Program-made: the position numbers and the translations under genes
Assembly (NCBI GenBank): GCA_903876665.1
Contig: CAIRAY010000179.1
Coordinates: 1-45,978, forward strand
DNA length: 45,978 nt
DNA from: an uncultured Fibrobacterota bacterium
Lineage (GTDB): Bacteria > Fibrobacterota > Fibrobacteria > Fibrobacterales > Fibrobacteraceae
Direction of reading: 5' to 3'
Shown: piece by piece, positions 36,725 to 45,687 of the stretch
Numbering within the stretch: the stretch's first letter is position 1
Layout: each line of letters starts with the position of its first letter
The notes under the pieces: generated by a model
Seen by the model: the letters and a program-made list of their open reading frames with translations, nothing else
What the model was told of the DNA's origin: nothing
Databases searched by the model: none

Positions 36725-36757
36725 AACCAGATGCCTCAATCCACAGAAGGGATTCCC

Positions 36758-37114
36758 ATGCATGCGAAATGGACTTTCATATTCCTTACCCTGATTCTGC
36801 TTATTTCCTGTGGCCCAAGCGACAGGTACAGCAACGGCCAGCTCAAACAACGCATCGGGACAATGAAGGACAAAAATGGCAACACCCTGAACCACGGGGA
36901 GTTCGTCGAGTGGTTCGAAAACGGCCAAAAATCTCAACAGGGAACCTACTTCCAAGGAAGGCTCGAAGGCCCATTTTACCAATGGTATGAGAATGGTAAA
37001 AAACGTTCCTTGCGCTTCTATGAAAACGGAGACCTCAACGGAACCACCACCTGGTGGGACGAAGACGGCCACAAAACTGCCGAAAAATTCTATAAAGACG
37101 GCATAGAGCAATAA
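36758..37114 (+). CDS. Small lipoprotein with MORN-like repeats (YwqK-like)
   Basis: A 118-residue protein. The ATG at 36758 is preceded by AAGGGA and begins MHAKWTFIFLTLILLISC, a typical lipoprotein signal with lipobox LISC. Three to four repeats of the pattern WFENGQKSQQGTY, WYENGKKRSLRFY and WDEDGHKTAEKFY follow; these are MORN-like variants seen in YwqK-type proteins. Their role is usually unknown, and some are annotated as antitoxins by neighbourhood only. No toxin gene lies beside it. An open frame on the other strand (36614-37156) is a shadow. Confidence 0.75.
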   Translation: MHAKWTFIFLTLILLISCGPSDRYSNGQLKQRIGTMKDKNGNTLNHGEFVEWFENGQKSQQGTYFQGRLEGPFYQWYENGKKRSLRFYENGDLNGTTTWWDEDGHKTAEKFYKDGIEQ

Positions 37115-37226
37115 TCCGTTATGCCCGTTCCGGCCATGACAAAGGGAGTGAACCATTTTTGGGGGAGGACATCCATTAACGGAAATCCCTCGAACCTGAG
37201 CCAGAAAGGTTTCTATTATTCATCGC

Positions 37227-38117
37227 ATGGCAGCAAGCAGTTTTTTCGCACTACTCGACGACATCGCAACCATCCTGGATGATGTTGCCATTTTAAGCAA
37301 GGTCGCCGCCAAAAAGACGGCGGGTGTTTTAGGTGACGACCTCGCCCTGAACGCCCAGCAAGTTGCGGGTGTCAACGCAGACCGGGAGCTCCCCGTTGTA
37401 TGGGCCGTGGCCCTCGGATCCCTTCGCAATAAAGCGATTCTGGTTCCGGCGGCCCTCGCGCTAAGCGTTTTCACTCCATGGCTGGTGACTCCCTTGCTCA
37501 TGGTTGGTGGCACTTACCTCTGCTACGAAGGGTTCGAAAAAGTCGTTCACCTTTTGCAGCACCGCAAAACCACCCGTGATGAACGACGTGCCGCCATGGT
37601 TCAGGTAGCTGCCGATCCCAACCTGGATTTGGTGGCTCTCGAAAAATCCAAGATCAAGGGCGCGATCCGCACGGATTTTGTCCTTTCGGCGGAGATCATT
37701 GTAATTGCTTTGGGGACTGTCGCCATGAAGCCGTTTCTCACCCAGGTTTTTGTCCTTTCGGCCGTGGGAATCTTCATTACTTTTGCGGTCTATGGCATTG
37801 TTGGAGCCATTGTCAAATTAGATGATTTGGGGCTCTATTTGACCAAACGCAATGGCGCCGGATTCCCTTTCCCCCTGTTGCGAAAAGCCGGACTCGGACT
37901 TTTGTTGGCCGCTCCCCTCCTGATGAAGTTCCTGTCCGTGGTTGGAACCTTTGCCATGTTTTTGGTTGGTGGCGGAATATTATTCCATGGGATCCCCCAT
38001 GGCCTTGAAATATCCTCTTCCCTCGCCAACACAGGCCTGGGCCTTGCCACTGGGCTATTGGCCGGAGTGGTCAGTCTAGGAATTGTCAGCGGATTCCAGA
38101 AGCTCCGGGGCAAGTAA
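37227..38117 (+). CDS. DUF808 family membrane protein (YedI-like)
   Basis: A 296-residue inner-membrane protein of the DUF808 family. The start MAASSFFALLDDIATILDD and the segment KTAGVLGDDLALNAQQV are family hallmarks. About six hydrophobic segments follow, for example ILVPAALALSVFTPWLVTPL and the stretch near residue 150. E. coli YedI belongs here; its role is unknown. It lies 112 bp after the lipoprotein gene. The 18-bp sequence shared with the right window edge (37125-37142) lies in that gap. Confidence 0.85.
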   Translation: MAASSFFALLDDIATILDDVAILSKVAAKKTAGVLGDDLALNAQQVAGVNADRELPVVWAVALGSLRNKAILVPAALALSVFTPWLVTPLLMVGGTYLCYEGFEKVVHLLQHRKTTRDERRAAMVQVAADPNLDLVALEKSKIKGAIRTDFVLSAEIIVIALGTVAMKPFLTQVFVLSAVGIFITFAVYGIVGAIVKLDDLGLYLTKRNGAGFPFPLLRKAGLGLLLAAPLLMKFLSVVGTFAMFLVGGGILFHGIPHGLEISSSLANTGLGLATGLLAGVVSLGIVSGFQKLRGK

Positions 38118-38151
38118 AATTTGAGCCTACCCAATCCGAATACTTGTTTGG

Positions 38152-38157
38152 TATAAT
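38152..38157 (+). promoter_or_regulatory. Extended -10 promoter very close to the GGDEF-hemerythrin start
   Basis: TGGTATAAT, with the extended TGn motif, puts the transcription start near 38164. The ATG is at 38166 and has no Shine-Dalgarno before it, so the mRNA may be leaderless or nearly so. Confidence 0.4.
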
Positions 38158-38165
38158 CCTGCAAT

Positions 38166-40193
38166 ATGATCGACATTCACACACTGGCCCTTGTTCTGGG
38201 CATCACCAACTTATTACAAGTTCTAGCCCTATTTGTGCAATACCGCCTGGCAAAACCCTTGCCAGGTCTGGGCTGGTGGACACTGGGAAGCCTTTTCGAG
38301 GCTCTCGGATTTGCATTCAATTTTGTGCGGGATACACCCGGTCCCCTGGGGTCCATGGCCATCATTGCCAACAATGTACTCTTCCTCTCGGCCCTGGCAT
38401 TCTTTTTCATTGGCTTAAAGACCTTTCTCCGCGCACCTGTTAAAAGTCAGTGGCTTTTGGCCATTGCAGTACCTGCGCTACTGGCTATCCTCTACTTTAC
38501 CTACCTCCATCCCGATTTAGGTGGAAGGCGCATCGCAGGTTCTATTGCATTGGCTGCCCTGTCCCTTGCTTGTGCCTGGCTCCTTCATCAACACAAGACC
38601 CGGGCAATTGCCTCATCGGCAACTTCACTTTCTGTGGTCTTTGGCTTTACCGGGGTTTTCTTTTTACTGCGCATGCTAGCAACCCTTTCTGATCATCCTG
38701 TCAATGCCATATTTTCTCCGACCCTAGCACACAGTGTTATTTACCTAGTGATCTTGACGGTAAGCACGCTTTGGACCTTTGGGTTTATCATTTTGGTAAA
38801 CCAACGGTTAAATTCGGAACACCGTGAAGATAAGGAGAATCTTCGAGTGATCTTCAACACCAGTCCCGATGCGGTTTCGATCAACCGAGCCAGCGACGGA
38901 ATTTATGTGGATTGCAATGAAAGATTTTCCGATCTATCCAAATTTTCCCGCGAAGAAATCATTGGCAGGACCAGCCTTGAAATCCAGGTCTGGAATGATC
39001 CAAATGACCGGGAACGTCTCGTTTCTTGCCTAAGGGAAAAGGGATCCTGTGAAGCCTTTGAGGCAGATTTCCGCAGAAAGGACGCCAGCGTGATTAACGG
39101 ACTGATGTCTGCAAAAATAATCCCCTTGCAAGGGGTTCCGCATATTATCAGCGTTACCCGCGACATTACCGAAAGAAAATTAGCCGAGAGGCAAATTCAA
39201 GGTCTGGTTCGTCAACTTGAAATCGAAAAGAATTACGCACAAACAATCGCAATGACCGACGGCCTGACCAAGATCGCCAACCGCAGATACTTTGATGAAA
39301 TTCTGAACACCGAGTTTTTCCGACAGAAGCGCTCCAGATCACCCTTGTCTTTGATTCTATTGGATATCGACAACTTTAAGCAATTCAACGATACCTGTGG
39401 TCATTTGGCCGGCGACGATTGCCTGAAACAAATCGGTGCATCCCTCAAAGTCACCGTCGGACGGGCACCCGATATGGTCGCCCGCTACGGTGGCGAAGAA
39501 TTTGTCGTGATCCTGCCCGAGACCGATCATCGTGGCGCAGTCACCCTGGCAAACCGAATCCGCAAAAACATTCAAGAGCTTTCCATCCCCCACCCTTCTT
39601 CCGAAACTTCGGCCTATGTCACCGCGAGCCTTGGTGTCGCAACCCTGGATCCATCCAAGCTCGATACGACGGAGCAAGCCTTGAATTTTGCTGATACAGC
39701 CTTATACCGGGCAAAAAAGGGTGGGCGAAATCGGGTGGAAACCATCAATGCCTACGAAAATTCAGGTCAAGCCCCGGTCAACACAGAATCTGGCTTTGTG
39801 CAAATGATCTGGAACATTGCGCATGATTGCGGAAACCCCCTCATCGATGAGCAACACCGCAGGCTTTTTGAATCCTCCAACGAGCTATTGTCCGCGATGA
39901 TTCAAGGGAAGGCCAAAGAAGAATGCGCCAGCTCCTTTGCAAGGCTTCTTGCCGACATTGTAACCCACTTTAATGATGAAGAATCGCTTTTTCAAGCAAC
40001 CGCTTACCCCGATGCTGATTCCCACAGCAAAATTCATGCGGAGCTTGTTGAGCGAGCAACGGTGCTGGCAGGCAAATTCCAACGCGACGAGCTAACCCTA
40101 GGTGAACTCGTCAGCTTTCTCATCTATGATGTGGTTAACCAACACATGTTCAAGACGGATTTGGACTTTTTCCCGTACATTCAAGGCAGTTAA
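38166..40193 (+). CDS. Membrane PAS-GGDEF protein with C-terminal hemerythrin domain
   Basis: A 675-residue signalling protein. Residues 1-215 contain about seven hydrophobic segments. A PAS domain follows (about 225-345; NTSPDAVSINRASDG, then ITERKLAE), then GGDEF (about 360-525). The active-site signature YGGEEF is intact, and RAPD five residues before it is the inhibitory I-site, so it should make cyclic di-GMP with feedback control. The last 135 residues are a hemerythrin: DEQHRRLF, THFNDEE, KIHAEL and NQHMFKTDLD supply the His, Glu and Asp ligands of a di-iron site. It probably couples oxygen to cyclic di-GMP. Known bacteriohemerythrin cyclases often carry the hemerythrin at the N-terminus; here it is C-terminal. 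Confidence 0.88.
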   Translation: MIDIHTLALVLGITNLLQVLALFVQYRLAKPLPGLGWWTLGSLFEALGFAFNFVRDTPGPLGSMAIIANNVLFLSALAFFFIGLKTFLRAPVKSQWLLAIAVPALLAILYFTYLHPDLGGRRIAGSIALAALSLACAWLLHQHKTRAIASSATSLSVVFGFTGVFFLLRMLATLSDHPVNAIFSPTLAHSVIYLVILTVSTLWTFGFIILVNQRLNSEHREDKENLRVIFNTSPDAVSINRASDGIYVDCNERFSDLSKFSREEIIGRTSLEIQVWNDPNDRERLVSCLREKGSCEAFEADFRRKDASVINGLMSAKIIPLQGVPHIISVTRDITERKLAERQIQGLVRQLEIEKNYAQTIAMTDGLTKIANRRYFDEILNTEFFRQKRSRSPLSLILLDIDNFKQFNDTCGHLAGDDCLKQIGASLKVTVGRAPDMVARYGGEEFVVILPETDHRGAVTLANRIRKNIQELSIPHPSSETSAYVTASLGVATLDPSKLDTTEQALNFADTALYRAKKGGRNRVETINAYENSGQAPVNTESGFVQMIWNIAHDCGNPLIDEQHRRLFESSNELLSAMIQGKAKEECASSFARLLADIVTHFNDEESLFQATAYPDADSHSKIHAELVERATVLAGKFQRDELTLGELVSFLIYDVVNQHMFKTDLDFFPYIQGS

Positions 40194-41041
40194 GGCTGGA
40201 CGACTTCGCGAAGCATTTGCAAGGCGCCAGGCTGGTCGGCCCAAGCATCGCCCATGTCGAGGAAGTAGGCAAAGGCCTCATGCTCGCTACCGATTTCGAT
40301 GCCATTGGGAGGCAGGTCCGTGGGGGCGTCATGTTTGGAGCGCAGGAGCTCTTGGGCAACCTTGGGAGACTTGGCCCAGGCTTCCTGAATGGCGAGGCGG
40401 GCCTGGTCGGGTTGTTTGAGGGCGAGCAAGGCCAAAACACGATTCCACAGCATGTCCGCACCTTGGTCCTCGGGGAACTGCTCCACGAGTTTCAAGATTT
40501 GAGCGGGCTCGCCCAATTCCAGATAGATCTGGGGCAACAGGTAGCGGGAATCCTGATTGTCTTCGACATCCAGCTTCAGCAGATCTTCCAAGATGTCGCG
40601 GGCGGTTTTGGAATCACCCTCGTCAGCGAGCGCACACGCGTGGGAATACAGCACGCGCAACAAAATGGCGTTGCCTTCCAGATCCCAGGAGAGTTTGTGC
40701 GTACTGGGACTGAAATCCTTGGGAAGCAGAGTTAGCAACAAATTGTAGGCTTGCTGGGTCGCTTCAAGCCGCTTGTCGGTTTTGTCCATATCGAAATAAA
40801 GATCGGCCAACATGAGATGGGCTTCCAGGAGGTTCGGAGCCCGCTTGATGACTTCTAAAATGATCTCTTCGGCAACATCATATTCAAATTCTTCCGAGGC
40901 TTCAAACCCCTCATCCAGAAGGTCTTCGATTTCGTGGCTCCAGACCGGCTCCACGAATTCATATTGACCTTTGCCCAGGGGACGGAGTTCCCAGTTTTCA
41001 GGAATGGTCTCGTCCAATTCAATTTTTGTAAGGTGTGTCAT
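40190..41041 (-). CDS. TPR-repeat protein
   Basis: A 283-residue cytoplasmic protein. Residues about 45-230 are tetratricopeptide-type helical repeats (AEEIILEVIKRAPNLLEAHL, then ALADEGDSKTARDILEDLL). The N-terminus is acidic (IEDLLDEGFEASEEFEYD). TPR proteins mediate protein-protein contacts; no catalytic domain is present and the partner is unknown. The gene converges with the GGDEF-hemerythrin gene and overlaps its end by 4 bp. The start is the ATG of MTHLTKIE. A very short possible frame ends 12 bp upstream. Confidence 0.75.
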   Translation of the reverse strand: MTHLTKIELDETIPENWELRPLGKGQYEFVEPVWSHEIEDLLDEGFEASEEFEYDVAEEIILEVIKRAPNLLEAHLMLADLYFDMDKTDKRLEATQQAYNLLLTLLPKDFSPSTHKLSWDLEGNAILLRVLYSHACALADEGDSKTARDILEDLLKLDVEDNQDSRYLLPQIYLELGEPAQILKLVEQFPEDQGADMLWNRVLALLALKQPDQARLAIQEAWAKSPKVAQELLRSKHDAPTDLPPNGIEIGSEHEAFAYFLDMGDAWADQPGALQMLREVVQP

Positions 41042-41053
41042 GGCTTAAAGATA

Positions 41054-41134
41054 CTAATCTGCCGGGGGATTTAGCACATAGACCTCGCGCCCGCTGGCCG
41101 GGTCGACCTCAAGCTCTTGGTCTGCCGGAGTCAT
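41054..41134 (-). CDS. Possible 26-residue peptide upstream of the TPR gene
   Basis: Frame MTPADQELEVDPASGREVYV... ends 12 bp before the TPR start codon. The frame is open further upstream without a start codon, and no Shine-Dalgarno is seen. It may be the remnant of a gene end or a leader peptide. Confidence 0.2.
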   Translation of the reverse strand: MTPADQELEVDPASGREVYVLNPPAD

Positions 41135-41223
41135 CCGCCCCCCATTGCTGAAGCGGACCGCCAGGAAAGGTATTGCATGCTCCTAGGATAGAAACTTTTC
41201 CGCATGAAAGCTAACTTTGCCCC

Positions 41224-42417
41224 ATGGAAATGAAGGCCGCTGAATTTGATGTGATTGTCCTGGGGGCGGGAGCCTCTGGGCTCATGTGCGCGCTCGAGGC
41301 GGGCAAGCGAAGCCGTTCCGTTCTGATCATTGACCACGCCAAACAGGCCGGGCTAAAAATCCGCATTTCTGGCGGGGGGCGCTGCAACTTCACCAACACT
41401 AACGTCCAGCCCCACAATTATCTCTCCCAAAACTCCCATTTCTGCAAATCCGCACTCAGCCGATTCACCCAGTGGGATTTTTTCAACAAAATCAAGCAGG
41501 CCGAAATTCCTTTTGAGGAAAGGTCCCACGGCCAGTTGTTCGGAAAGGATTCCGCCAACGGAATCGTGGAAATGCTTCTCTCCCAATGCCGGGACCATGG
41601 GGTTACCTTCTGGTTTGGCACAGAAATCAGCGGACTTGAAATATTGGGCGAACGCAAATTCACCTTGGAAACCTCACAAGGCAACGCCTCCTGCGAATCC
41701 TTGGTAGTGGCCACCGGGGGCCTCTCCTACCCTTCCATTGGCGCCAGCGCCCTGGGCTACGACATTGCCCAGCAGGTGGGAATCCCGGTTGTGGCTCCTT
41801 CGCCCGCACTGGTTCCCTTTACCCTCTCCGCCCAGGAAGCAAAACGCTTTGCACCCCTTTCGGGTATCGCGGTTCCTGCCTGTGTAAGCCTGGGAGAGGT
41901 CAGCTTCTCGGAGAATTTGCTGTTTACCCACCGGGGCTTGAGTGGCCCAGTCATTTTGCAAATTTCCTCGTATTGGAAACCGGGCCAAACCATTCGCATC
42001 AACATGCTTCCCGGTCTGGATCTATTTTCTCATCTAAAAATCCAAAGGGGCCGGCAACCGCAAAAAATGCTCCGGTCCATCCTGAGTGAATTTGTCCCTA
42101 AAAGACTTCTGGCTATTTTCCTCTACGACGACCTGGCGGACCGCAAGCTCGTGGATTGCTCCGACCGGGATTTTCAAGATGCCAGCGACCGGATTCAACA
42201 ATGGAAAATTATTCCTGCCGGGACCGAAGGCTATAAAAAAGCCGAAGCGACTCGTGGCGGCGTGGACTGCGATTCCATTTCCTCAAAAACAATGGAAGCC
42301 CTTGGGTTCCCCGGACTCTTTTTTATTGGTGAAGTGTTGGATGTAACCGGCTGGCTCGGTGGCTACAATCTTCAGTGGGCATGGTCGTCCGGCTGGTGCG
42401 CCGGCCAATACGTTTAA
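41224..42417 (+). CDS. BaiN/HI0933 family flavoprotein (NAD(P)/FAD-dependent oxidoreductase)
   Basis: A 397-residue protein. The dinucleotide-binding motif is VIVLGAGASGLMCALEAG. The family hallmark ISGGGRCNFTNTN is intact, and the C-terminal FAD-contact segment is FIGEVLDVTGWLGGYNLQWA. The family is commonly annotated as HI0933-like or BaiN; the reaction here is unknown. It is cytoplasmic. The start could also be the second ATG (MKAAEF), two codons downstream. It converges with the GH30 gene, with 2 bp between the stops. Confidence 0.88.
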   Translation: MEMKAAEFDVIVLGAGASGLMCALEAGKRSRSVLIIDHAKQAGLKIRISGGGRCNFTNTNVQPHNYLSQNSHFCKSALSRFTQWDFFNKIKQAEIPFEERSHGQLFGKDSANGIVEMLLSQCRDHGVTFWFGTEISGLEILGERKFTLETSQGNASCESLVVATGGLSYPSIGASALGYDIAQQVGIPVVAPSPALVPFTLSAQEAKRFAPLSGIAVPACVSLGEVSFSENLLFTHRGLSGPVILQISSYWKPGQTIRINMLPGLDLFSHLKIQRGRQPQKMLRSILSEFVPKRLLAIFLYDDLADRKLVDCSDRDFQDASDRIQQWKIIPAGTEGYKKAEATRGGVDCDSISSKTMEALGFPGLFFIGEVLDVTGWLGGYNLQWAWSSGWCAGQYV

Positions 42418-42419
42418 AA

Positions 42420-43970
42420 TCATTCAAATAATCGACCCAACAGGTCAAATATGTTTCGACTTTGCTCAGAGGAATGGTCTTTGAAAACGGGCTGAATTTG
42501 GGTCGGCCCCTGGGAAGACGAAGAGGGCATTGCCACACTTGAGCTGCTGACCTTGGCACTCGAGGAGCTTGCAAACACACTTGAGCTAGATGCCATGACA
42601 GAGCTGGATGAGGACGAAGAATTTTTCGTATAAACGAAGGTAGTGATGGAGCTATCGCCCAAGGAATACGAGACCTGTCCTGCAGTCAGGCTCATCTTTT
42701 GGCTCATATTTCCGCTGGTTTGGGAGAACCACCTGGCCCTAAGGGTATAATTTGCTGGGTTCAGGTTCAGGGTCTGATCCGTTGCCGTGAGGTTGAGCGT
42801 GACCACGGTCAAGGAGTCCTCGATGGCGCTCAGAAAGGCCACCGAACGCACCAGGGAATCACTCGAAACGGTGCCCACCCTCTTCCACCCACGACTGGTG
42901 AACTTGGAGAAATGACGCATCCCATGGTATTCCGGATTGACGATGTAACCATTCGTGGACGTCCAGGCCGAAGCCGTCCAGGGGTTCTCCACATTCACCA
43001 TTTGGCCTCCCCCACCCCAGAAGAGCTCCCAATTGATATAGCCCGATACATTCCCTTTGACCAAAAGGTTTTGGATAATCCGGACTCCATTGATCATGTT
43101 ATAGGAAAAGGCGCCATCCATGTTGCAGTATTCTGTCATGATGATGGGTTTTCCAGGAACGGCAGTTGCAATCAAGGCAATGTCCGAATTATAACCATCC
43201 GGGTTGCTGTAGCTTCCTGCGTGATACAGATGATAATTGACTGCGTCGGTCTTGGATAGATCCATTTTGCTGGTGAATTTGGTGACATTGTTCCACCCGA
43301 TTCCCAGGACCTCCGGCCCAAGCACCCGTGGAGCAGAAGGGATTCCATGCACGGAATCCGCAACAGCGCGGAAGGCCTGGTCGTAACCCGCCAGAGTATC
43401 GCTTTGAGTGGGCGCAAAAATGGTTCCTTCGTAGCTCGCATTCATGTCGGGCTCGTTCTGCAGGGAGATGTCATCGGGGCCCATGCCTTTTGCCCGGTAT
43501 TTGAGAACAGTCTGCTTCCACCAATGGGCGAAGTCGGCATAAACGTAGACCCCGTTTTTTTTGAGCAAGGTATTTTGCGAAGGCGGGAGCTGAGCGCCGT
43601 TCTTGGTCCCCGAGGATTGCCCGCTCACCTTCAAAAAACCTGGCGCGGACCAGGAGGACATCAAGAGCCGTAGTCGCCCTCCGAGACGCTTCTTTCCTTC
43701 CGCCACAATGGTTGAATCATTGACGAGGGTGGCGGTAGTATCCTGATTCCAGTTTCCGATGCGCAAATAGGACAGGCCAAGCCCGGTAAACATCGTATCG
43801 TAAATAGCCTGCCGATTGGGGTGAGCCGTGAGCCAATTGGTGTAGTAAACGGAACCCCCTCCAAAGCCCTCGATGGTTTGGTATTTCTGAGCCAGATTGA
43901 TGGTGAGATTAGCGGCCTGCCCGGGAATCCAGACCAGCAGGGATAGCCAGGCGATGACGGAATAACGCAT
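42420..43970 (-). CDS. Secreted GH30 xylanase with poly-serine linker
   Basis: A 516-residue protein with a signal peptide ending near PGQAA. The GH30 pattern is clear: QTIEGFGGGSVYY at the start of the barrel, acid/base ISLQNEPDM (Glu173) and nucleophile PIIMTEYCNM (Glu280). A side beta-sandwich follows (about 345-430). It most resembles endo-glucuronoxylanases that hydrolyse xylan. Then come a serine-rich linker of about 50 residues and the tail NIFDLLGRLFE. This tail matches the end of the GH51-like enzyme in this window and may be an export or anchoring signal. It is regulated apart from the convergent flavoprotein gene. Confidence 0.88.
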   Translation of the reverse strand: MRYSVIAWLSLLVWIPGQAANLTINLAQKYQTIEGFGGGSVYYTNWLTAHPNRQAIYDTMFTGLGLSYLRIGNWNQDTTATLVNDSTIVAEGKKRLGGRLRLLMSSWSAPGFLKVSGQSSGTKNGAQLPPSQNTLLKKNGVYVYADFAHWWKQTVLKYRAKGMGPDDISLQNEPDMNASYEGTIFAPTQSDTLAGYDQAFRAVADSVHGIPSAPRVLGPEVLGIGWNNVTKFTSKMDLSKTDAVNYHLYHAGSYSNPDGYNSDIALIATAVPGKPIIMTEYCNMDGAFSYNMINGVRIIQNLLVKGNVSGYINWELFWGGGGQMVNVENPWTASAWTSTNGYIVNPEYHGMRHFSKFTSRGWKRVGTVSSDSLVRSVAFLSAIEDSLTVVTLNLTATDQTLNLNPANYTLRARWFSQTSGNMSQKMSLTAGQVSYSLGDSSITTFVYTKNSSSSSSSVMASSSSVFASSSSAKVSSSSVAMPSSSSQGPTQIQPVFKDHSSEQSRNIFDLLGRLFE

Positions 43971-44097
43971 AAATACCTCGAAAGAGAACTCTTTGACAAA
44001 AAAATTATATCGCTAGTGCCAAATCCATTCCGTCCAAAAGGAAACTGCCGTTGATCAATTACACAACGGCCGAAGGGGAGTTGACTACATTTTCTCC

Positions 44098-44505
44098 ATG
44101 CCCTCTATTCCGTTCCAGCTGAATCACGATGAAATTGAGTTTACCTCGATCCGGTCCCAGGGTACCGGCGGGCAAAATGTCAACAAGGTTGCCAGCGCCA
44201 TTCATCTTCGCTTTGACATCCAACATTCTTCGCTACCCGCCGAACTCAAAACTCGCCTGCTAATCCTTTCTGATCAACGCATTACCGCCGAGGGCGAGAT
44301 TGTCATTAAAGCCCAGGAGCACCGCACCCAGGAAAAAAATCGCGCAGAGGCTTTGAAGCGCCTGGAGGACCTGCTCCGACAAGTTGCGTTCACGCCCAAG
44401 AAGCGCAAAGAAACCAAGCCCACGCGGGCATCCAAGGAACGCAGGCTCGTGGGCAAAGGGCTGCGTGGCGCAGTAAAGAAATTGAGAAAGCCCGAGGACT
44501 TTTAG
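44098..44505 (+). CDS. arfB: ArfB-type ribosome-rescue peptidyl-tRNA hydrolase
   Basis: A 135-residue protein of the class I release-factor family, lacking a codon-recognition domain. The catalytic GGQ is at residues 24-26 in RSQGTGGQNVNKVASA. The C-terminal tail is strongly basic (KPTRASKERRLVGKGLRGAV), as needed to enter the empty mRNA channel of stalled ribosomes. It releases nascent chains from ribosomes that lack a stop codon. E. coli ArfB (YaeJ) has nearly the same length. It stands alone, with its own short upstream region. Confidence 0.93.
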   Translation: MPSIPFQLNHDEIEFTSIRSQGTGGQNVNKVASAIHLRFDIQHSSLPAELKTRLLILSDQRITAEGEIVIKAQEHRTQEKNRAEALKRLEDLLRQVAFTPKKRKETKPTRASKERRLVGKGLRGAVKKLRKPEDF

Positions 44506-44577
44506 GGCTCACCATCGTTCCTAGACCTGCGCGAGGGTGAAACAATGATGTCGGATAATTAACGACGATGTTTGTAA

Positions 44578-45687
44578 TCAGGGGCTGTTTTTGAGGCAAC
44601 GAACGGAGAACCCGTAGGACTTGTCATAATTGTAGCGTCCGATATTGGTTCCATTGGGGCCCAGATGCCGAATGCTGGCATAGATCGCATCGTCTTCGGT
44701 CGCCGACCACCAGTAGCCATGCACGCCAATATTGGAGAATGCTGGGCCGACATAGTAGCCTCCGGGCAGGGCCGAGAAACCAAAGTCACCCTTTCCGGCA
44801 TCGCCAGATTCCTCTTCCAAATCCGCATCGGGTAACAGGCCCGAAAATTTTTCCAAGGCCTTCCAATCCTTGTTGCTCGGCAAATGCCAACCCTGAGGAC
44901 AAGCGCTGGTGGCGGTTTGCCAATCATAGAGTCGTCCATACATTTTGCAATTGGCTTCTTGATTGTTGTAGCACCAGGAATTCCCTGAAGCCACATTCAG
45001 ATTTTCCGCCATCCAAGTTTGAGTTCCAATCGTCACTTCGCGGTAGATTTTTGCACTCTTCGTTACGGGAGCAGACGCGATGGGGTCGCTGTCTTGGGTT
45101 GGGTTTTCCGTTGAGCCTGGGAGGGAAAGCGACTTGGGGTCTTTAAGTTTGTCTTTTACGGCCTTCTTCAATAATTTGCCGATCTCAACCACCCCTTCGC
45201 CCGCGTCTTTCATTTGCAGGGCTGCATCTTTTAGGGAAATCAATACCTGGGGGATTTTCGACTTGCTCATGCCGCTAAAGTCACTTTTGGGACTCAAGCT
45301 TGCAACACCCTTGGTCACCTTGATAACCCGCGTGGGCAATTCTTGCACCTGCTTCTTGGCCATCTTCACCATTTCGATGCCGAATTTTTTGCTTTTTGCA
45401 TTCTTGGGAAAGGAAACGGAGTCACCGATAACCCGTTCCAAAGAAAACCGGATCTGGTCAACAGTCGCCTTGGTCAGAGCGGATTCACGGAATATTTCAT
45501 CGTACTTGGCATTATCATAAGTCTTGTAACTGATATTATTTGTCACATTATCATAAATGGTATCGCCTTCATATTTTCTGAGACCAGAATTGAGGTCCGA
45601 AAGCTTCACTTCAACCAAGGTTCCACCGCAACCGCTCAAAATCATGACGGAGAGGAGAGTGATTATGGGTCCTAAAATCCGATGCAT
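44578..45687 (-). CDS. FISUMP-domain lipoprotein with a long N-terminal extension
   Basis: A 369-residue lipoprotein: signal MHRILGPIITLLSVMILSGC with lipobox LSGC, and AAGGAATG upstream of the ATG. Residues 20-200 form a mainly helical, Lys-rich region unlike the serine linkers of the other FISUMP proteins here. The C-terminal 150 residues are a canonical FISUMP domain: IGTQTWMAENLNVASGNSWC, YGRLYDWQTA, CPQGWHLPSNKDW, FSALPGGYY and GFSVRCLKN. Surface role unknown. Confidence 0.88.
   Translation of the reverse strand: MHRILGPIITLLSVMILSGCGGTLVEVKLSDLNSGLRKYEGDTIYDNVTNNISYKTYDNAKYDEIFRESALTKATVDQIRFSLERVIGDSVSFPKNAKSKKFGIEMVKMAKKQVQELPTRVIKVTKGVASLSPKSDFSGMSKSKIPQVLISLKDAALQMKDAGEGVVEIGKLLKKAVKDKLKDPKSLSLPGSTENPTQDSDPIASAPVTKSAKIYREVTIGTQTWMAENLNVASGNSWCYNNQEANCKMYGRLYDWQTATSACPQGWHLPSNKDWKALEKFSGLLPDADLEEESGDAGKGDFGFSALPGGYYVGPAFSNIGVHGYWWSATEDDAIYASIRHLGPNGTNIGRYNYDKSYGFSVRCLKNSP

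Noticed and set aside
36614..37156. 180-residue minus-strand frame opposite the MORN-like lipoprotein
   Set aside because: The plus-strand gene has a ribosome-binding site, lipobox and repeat family; the minus frame has none of these.
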